Source: DASRYH01 sp035687245 (GTDB taxonomy: Bacteria > Actinomycetota > Coriobacteriia > Anaerosomatales > PHET01). Taken from it: a stretch of DNA of 64,000 nt. The notes below the pieces were generated by a model. The model was given only the letters and a program-made list of their open reading frames with translations, had not been told where the DNA came from and searched no databases. Both the position numbers and the translations under genes were made by a program. Where the stretch lies: contig DASRYH010000019.1 of NCBI GenBank assembly GCA_035687245.1, positions 14,621-78,620 on the forward strand, read 5' to 3'. Of the stretch, positions 61,410 through 64,000 are shown piece after piece (within the stretch, counting starts at the first letter, position 1; every line of letters starts with the position of its first letter).

Positions 61410-62384
61410 ATGGCCCGCCGACGCTATGTCATGGACTTCGAGCGCCCGCTCGTCGAGCTCGAAGAGAAGCTTGCCGAACTCAAGCGCATCGACCTGTCGG
61501 GCAACCTCGACCTCGTCAAGGAGATCGCCGACCTCGCTGCCGACCTCGAGACGCTGCGCGTTGAGACGTACCAGCACCTGTCGCCGTGGGACCGCGTGCA
61601 GATCGCACGGCACCCGGAGCGCCCCAAGACCCAGCACTACCTCGAAACGATCTTCGAGGACGTCATCGAGATTCACGGCGACCGTGCATACGGCGACGAC
61701 GAGGCGATCTTCGCTGGTCTGGCCACCTTCGAAGGCCGCCGCGTGGCCGTGCTCGGACACCGCAAGGGCACCAACACCAAAGAGAACGTGCGCCGCAACT
61801 TCGGCTCGCCGCATCCTGAGGGCTTCCGTAAGGCCATGCGCGTCATGAAGCTTGCCGACAAGTTCGGGCTGCCCATCGTGAGCTTCCTCGACACGGCCGG
61901 AGCGTTTCCGGGCATCGAGGCCGAGGAGCGCGGTCAGGCGTGGGCGATTGCCGAATCACTGCAGGTGCTCGCCGACGTGCACATACCCGTCGTGGCCTTC
62001 GGCATCGGTGAGGGCGGAAGCGGCGGCGCACTCGCCATCGGCTTCGGCGACCGTCTTGTGATGCTCGAGAACTCCTACTACTCCGTGATCTCGCCCGAGG
62101 CGTGTGCCTCGATCATCCACCGCGACGCCGGCAAGGCGCAGTCGGTGGTGAGCTGCTTGAAGATGACCGCCGAAGACCTGCTGGGCATGGGCATCGTCGA
62201 CGAAGTACTCGACGAGCCGCTCGGTGGTGCACACACGAATCCGGAGCCGGTGTTCGAGGCTGTGCGCGACGCGCTCGCGCGTGCGCTGGACGAGCTGGCC
62301 GGTGTTGACCCCCAGGCGCTGGTGGACGCGCGCTACAAGAAGCTGCGCGGCATCGGCGAGTGGTGCACGCTCGACGAAGGGTGA
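61410..62384 (+). CDS. accA: Acetyl-CoA carboxylase carboxyltransferase, alpha subunit
   Basis: 324 residues. MDFERPLVELEEKL, HPERPKTQHYLE, DTAGAFPGIEAEERGQ, GEGGSGGALAIG and SPEACASIIHRD are AccA hallmarks. Separate AccA and AccD is the bacterial heteromeric arrangement. I chose ATG 61410, which lies 1 base after the accD stop and has GGGGGG upstream; GTG 61398 would crowd that site. Confidence 0.95.
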   Translation: MARRRYVMDFERPLVELEEKLAELKRIDLSGNLDLVKEIADLAADLETLRVETYQHLSPWDRVQIARHPERPKTQHYLETIFEDVIEIHGDRAYGDDEAIFAGLATFEGRRVAVLGHRKGTNTKENVRRNFGSPHPEGFRKAMRVMKLADKFGLPIVSFLDTAGAFPGIEAEERGQAWAIAESLQVLADVHIPVVAFGIGEGGSGGALAIGFGDRLVMLENSYYSVISPEACASIIHRDAGKAQSVVSCLKMTAEDLLGMGIVDEVLDEPLGGAHTNPEPVFEAVRDALARALDELAGVDPQALVDARYKKLRGIGEWCTLDEG

Positions 62385-62389
62385 GCCAG

Positions 62390-63361
62390 ATGGCACTGCC
62401 GGCGAAACGCATCGCAGTCATGACGAGCGGCGGCGACGCTCCGGGCATGAACGCCGCGGTTCGCGGGGTCGTGCGCACGGCAATCTTCGAGGGCTACGAC
62501 GCCTTCGGTATCGAGCGTGGCTTTGAGGGGCTGCTGGAGGGGGCGTTTCGTCCGCTGGCGATAGGCGACGTGGGCGGCATCCTCGACCGCGGTGGCACAT
62601 TCCTCGGCACCTCGCGTTCTGATCACTTCCGCACCAAGACCGGAACTGCCGAAGGTGCCGCGATGCTCGAGCAGAACGGCATCAGCGGCCTCGTGGTGAT
62701 CGGCGGCGACGGCTCTTATCGCGGCGCGCTTGCGCTCTCGAAGCTCGGCGTCTGCACGGTTGGTATCCCCGGCACGATCGACAACGATGTCGCGGGCACC
62801 GACCAGAGCATCGGCTTTGACACCGCGCTCAACACCATCTGCGAGGCGGTCGGCAAGGTGCGCGACACCGCGTCTTCGCACGAGCGCACCTTCGTCATCG
62901 AGGTCATGGGCCGCGAGTGTGGCCTGCTGGCGACCTATGCGGGCCTCGCATGCGGCGCAGACGTGATTCTCGTGCCCGAAGTGCCGTGGACCAACTCCGA
63001 CGTCTGCGAGGCAGTCACCACCGGCATCGCGCGCGGCAAGAAGCACACGATCATCGTGATGGCCGAGGGTGCGGGGCACGCGATGAAGCTCGCCAAGGAG
63101 ATCGGCGGCCTGTGCGGCCACGAGCCGCGTGCCGTCGTGCTTGGCCACGTGCAGCGAGGCGGCTCGCCTTCGGCGTTCGACCGGATTCTTGCCAGCCGAA
63201 TGGGTGCGGCCTCGGTCCGTGCGCTGGTGGCAGGCGACTCCGGCGTGGCGATCGGGCTGCGCCGCAGCTCCACCATCGTCTATCCGATCGAGGAGGCGGG
63301 GTGCAGCCTGCACCAGTTCCGCACCGAGATCTACGACCTCGCATCCATCCTGGCCAAGTAG
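62390..63361 (+). CDS. pfkA: 6-phosphofructokinase, ATP-type
   Basis: 323 residues. MTSGGDAPGMNA, GGDGS at 105-109, PGTIDND at 127-133 and HVQRGGSPSAFDR are present. Gly in GGDGS and Gly in PGTIDND indicate ATP rather than pyrophosphate as donor. It starts 5 bases after accA with AAGGG upstream; the longer frame is inside accA. It is the committed step of glycolysis, placed behind fatty-acid genes. Confidence 0.95.
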   Translation: MALPAKRIAVMTSGGDAPGMNAAVRGVVRTAIFEGYDAFGIERGFEGLLEGAFRPLAIGDVGGILDRGGTFLGTSRSDHFRTKTGTAEGAAMLEQNGISGLVVIGGDGSYRGALALSKLGVCTVGIPGTIDNDVAGTDQSIGFDTALNTICEAVGKVRDTASSHERTFVIEVMGRECGLLATYAGLACGADVILVPEVPWTNSDVCEAVTTGIARGKKHTIIVMAEGAGHAMKLAKEIGGLCGHEPRAVVLGHVQRGGSPSAFDRILASRMGAASVRALVAGDSGVAIGLRRSSTIVYPIEEAGCSLHQFRTEIYDLASILAK

Positions 63362-63370
63362 GAGACCTCC

Positions 63371-63970
63371 TTGTCACACAGCTACACCCCGACGACGCTC
63401 GCAATCGCAAACCACGAGCTTTTCGCCGCAGTGGGCCGCGACCTCTTCCTCACCGGCCACAACACAGCACGACACGGCAACCTGTCGATTCGCATTGGCG
63501 ACCGCATTCTCATCACGCGTAGCGGCTCGATGCTCTCGCGTCTCGAGCTCACCGACATCATCGACACCGGCATGGAGCCGAGTGCGAGTGACGAGGGCTG
63601 CAGCCGCGAGCTCGTCGTGCACCGCGCCGTCTACGCCGCCACGCACGCTAAGGCGATCTGCCACGCACACCCGCCGCACACGATGTTTCGCTCGCTCGTC
63701 GACGACGTCATCGAGCCGCTCGACTCAGAGGCGCGCTTCGTGATCGGCGACAAGATCCCGGTGCTCGTGCCGCAGGTGAAGATCGGCTCAAGCGAAGCTG
63801 CTGAGATGCTTGCCGAAGTGCTGCAGGAGGTGCCCGTGGGCGTGCTGCGCACGCACGGACCTTTCGGCATCGGGGAGAGCTTGTGGGACGCGTGGAGCAT
63901 CATCACGGTGCTCGAGGAGTCCTGCCACATCCTCGACCTGCGCGACAGCACGGGCCTGCCGCTGCTGTAG
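63371..63970 (+). CDS. Class II aldolase/adducin family protein
   Basis: 199 residues. Zinc ligands are likely His98 and His100 in ICHAHPPH plus a His in LRTHGPFGIG; Glu80 (SRELVVHRAVY) matches the catalytic Glu of FucA-type aldolases. GNLSIRIGDRILITRSGSML is the substrate/phosphate-binding region. Probable reactions are fuculose-1-phosphate-like aldol cleavage or methylthioribulose-type dehydration. The start is TTG 63371 with AGGAG upstream, 9 bases after pfkA. The last 30 bases of the window hold nothing recognisable. Confidence 0.85.
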   Translation: MSHSYTPTTLAIANHELFAAVGRDLFLTGHNTARHGNLSIRIGDRILITRSGSMLSRLELTDIIDTGMEPSASDEGCSRELVVHRAVYAATHAKAICHAHPPHTMFRSLVDDVIEPLDSEARFVIGDKIPVLVPQVKIGSSEAAEMLAEVLQEVPVGVLRTHGPFGIGESLWDAWSIITVLEESCHILDLRDSTGLPLL

Positions 63971-64000
63971 GATGTTTGCCGTACACAACCGATAGAGAGG

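Larger units (their letters stand above)
1..64000. repeat. Dispersed short motif CTGCCGAAG / CTTCGGCAG (core TGCCGAA)
   Basis: Reading both strands by eye I find about 78 copies of the 7-mer TGCCGAA or its complement TTCGGCA; base composition alone would give roughly 7 or 8. Many copies extend to the 9-mer CTGCCGAAG. Copies lie in different reading frames (read as Ala-Glu, Ser-Ala, Phe-Gly or Leu-Arg-Gln) and in intergenic DNA (for example near 32802, 32822, 47528, 47747, 56383, 57060, 57093 and 60400), so a single favoured dipeptide does not explain them. About 19 copies lie before 28 kb and about 59 after it. Function unknown; a DNA-uptake-type or other genome-signature role is inference. 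Confidence 0.75.

Noticed and set aside
1..64000. CRISPR array, insertion sequence, prophage or integron
   Set aside because: No regularly spaced direct repeats, transposase, integrase or phage structural genes were seen on either strand.

Overview
The window looks like chromosomal DNA of a high-G+C bacterium. Most codons end in G or C, and GTG and TTG starts are common. A Trp T-box leader, a TrpB2-type tryptophan synthase, HisZ with short-form HisG, a citramalate synthase and an archaeal-type class I aldolase all occur together. This fits an anaerobic or deep-branching Actinomycetota lineage (Coriobacteriia-like), but that placement is inference; there is no rRNA, tRNA or marker that fixes the taxon. 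I saw no insertion sequence, phage gene, CRISPR array, tRNA or rRNA.

Left part (1 to about 27.8 kb): a cell-surface polysaccharide locus, mostly on the minus strand. It holds glycosyltransferases, flippase-like and GT-C-like membrane proteins, two acyltransferase-3 proteins and three activated-sugar modules. (i) RmlA and RmlB with an extra SDR give a dTDP-sugar (4910-8050). (ii) RfbF, RfbG and RfbH give a CDP-3,6-dideoxyhexose intermediate and are followed by an SDR and a TPP-dependent acetolactate-synthase-like enzyme, the layout expected for a branched yersiniose-type sugar (14099-20242). (iii) LegB, LegC, PtmE-like, NeuD-like, NeuB and NeuC homologues give a legionaminic-acid-like nonulosonate (20415-26464). 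Two tandem paralogous membrane proteins of about 630 residues (9274-13060) lie inside the locus on the plus strand.

Right part (28 to 64 kb): housekeeping metabolism, almost all on the plus strand. In order: ilvE and cimA (branched-chain amino acids), an FAH-family hydrolase, an MFS transporter, an unknown membrane protein, a YerC/TrpR-like regulator, dnaE, a complete-looking his operon except for the histidinol-phosphatase (hisZGDCBHAF, a methyltransferase, hisIE), a degenerate M48-like membrane protein, a 48-residue zinc-ribbon protein, a T-box controlled trp operon (trpE, a trpG-trpD fusion, trpC, trpB2, trpF, trpB, trpA), a small secreted NlpC/P60 protein, nadE, a GNAT acetyltransferase, a class I aldolase, accD, accA, pfkA and a class II aldolase. 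Many neighbours overlap by 4 bases (ATGA or GTGA), so translational coupling is widespread.

The most unusual sequence-level signal is the 7-mer TGCCGAA/TTCGGCA (core of a 9-mer CTGCCGAAG/CTTCGGCAG). It occurs about 78 times on the two strands, roughly ten times the number expected from base composition. It is found in several reading frames and in intergenic DNA, once as an inverted pair forming a perfect hairpin. It is more than twice as dense in the metabolic half as in the glycan half. This resembles the behaviour of DNA-uptake sequences.
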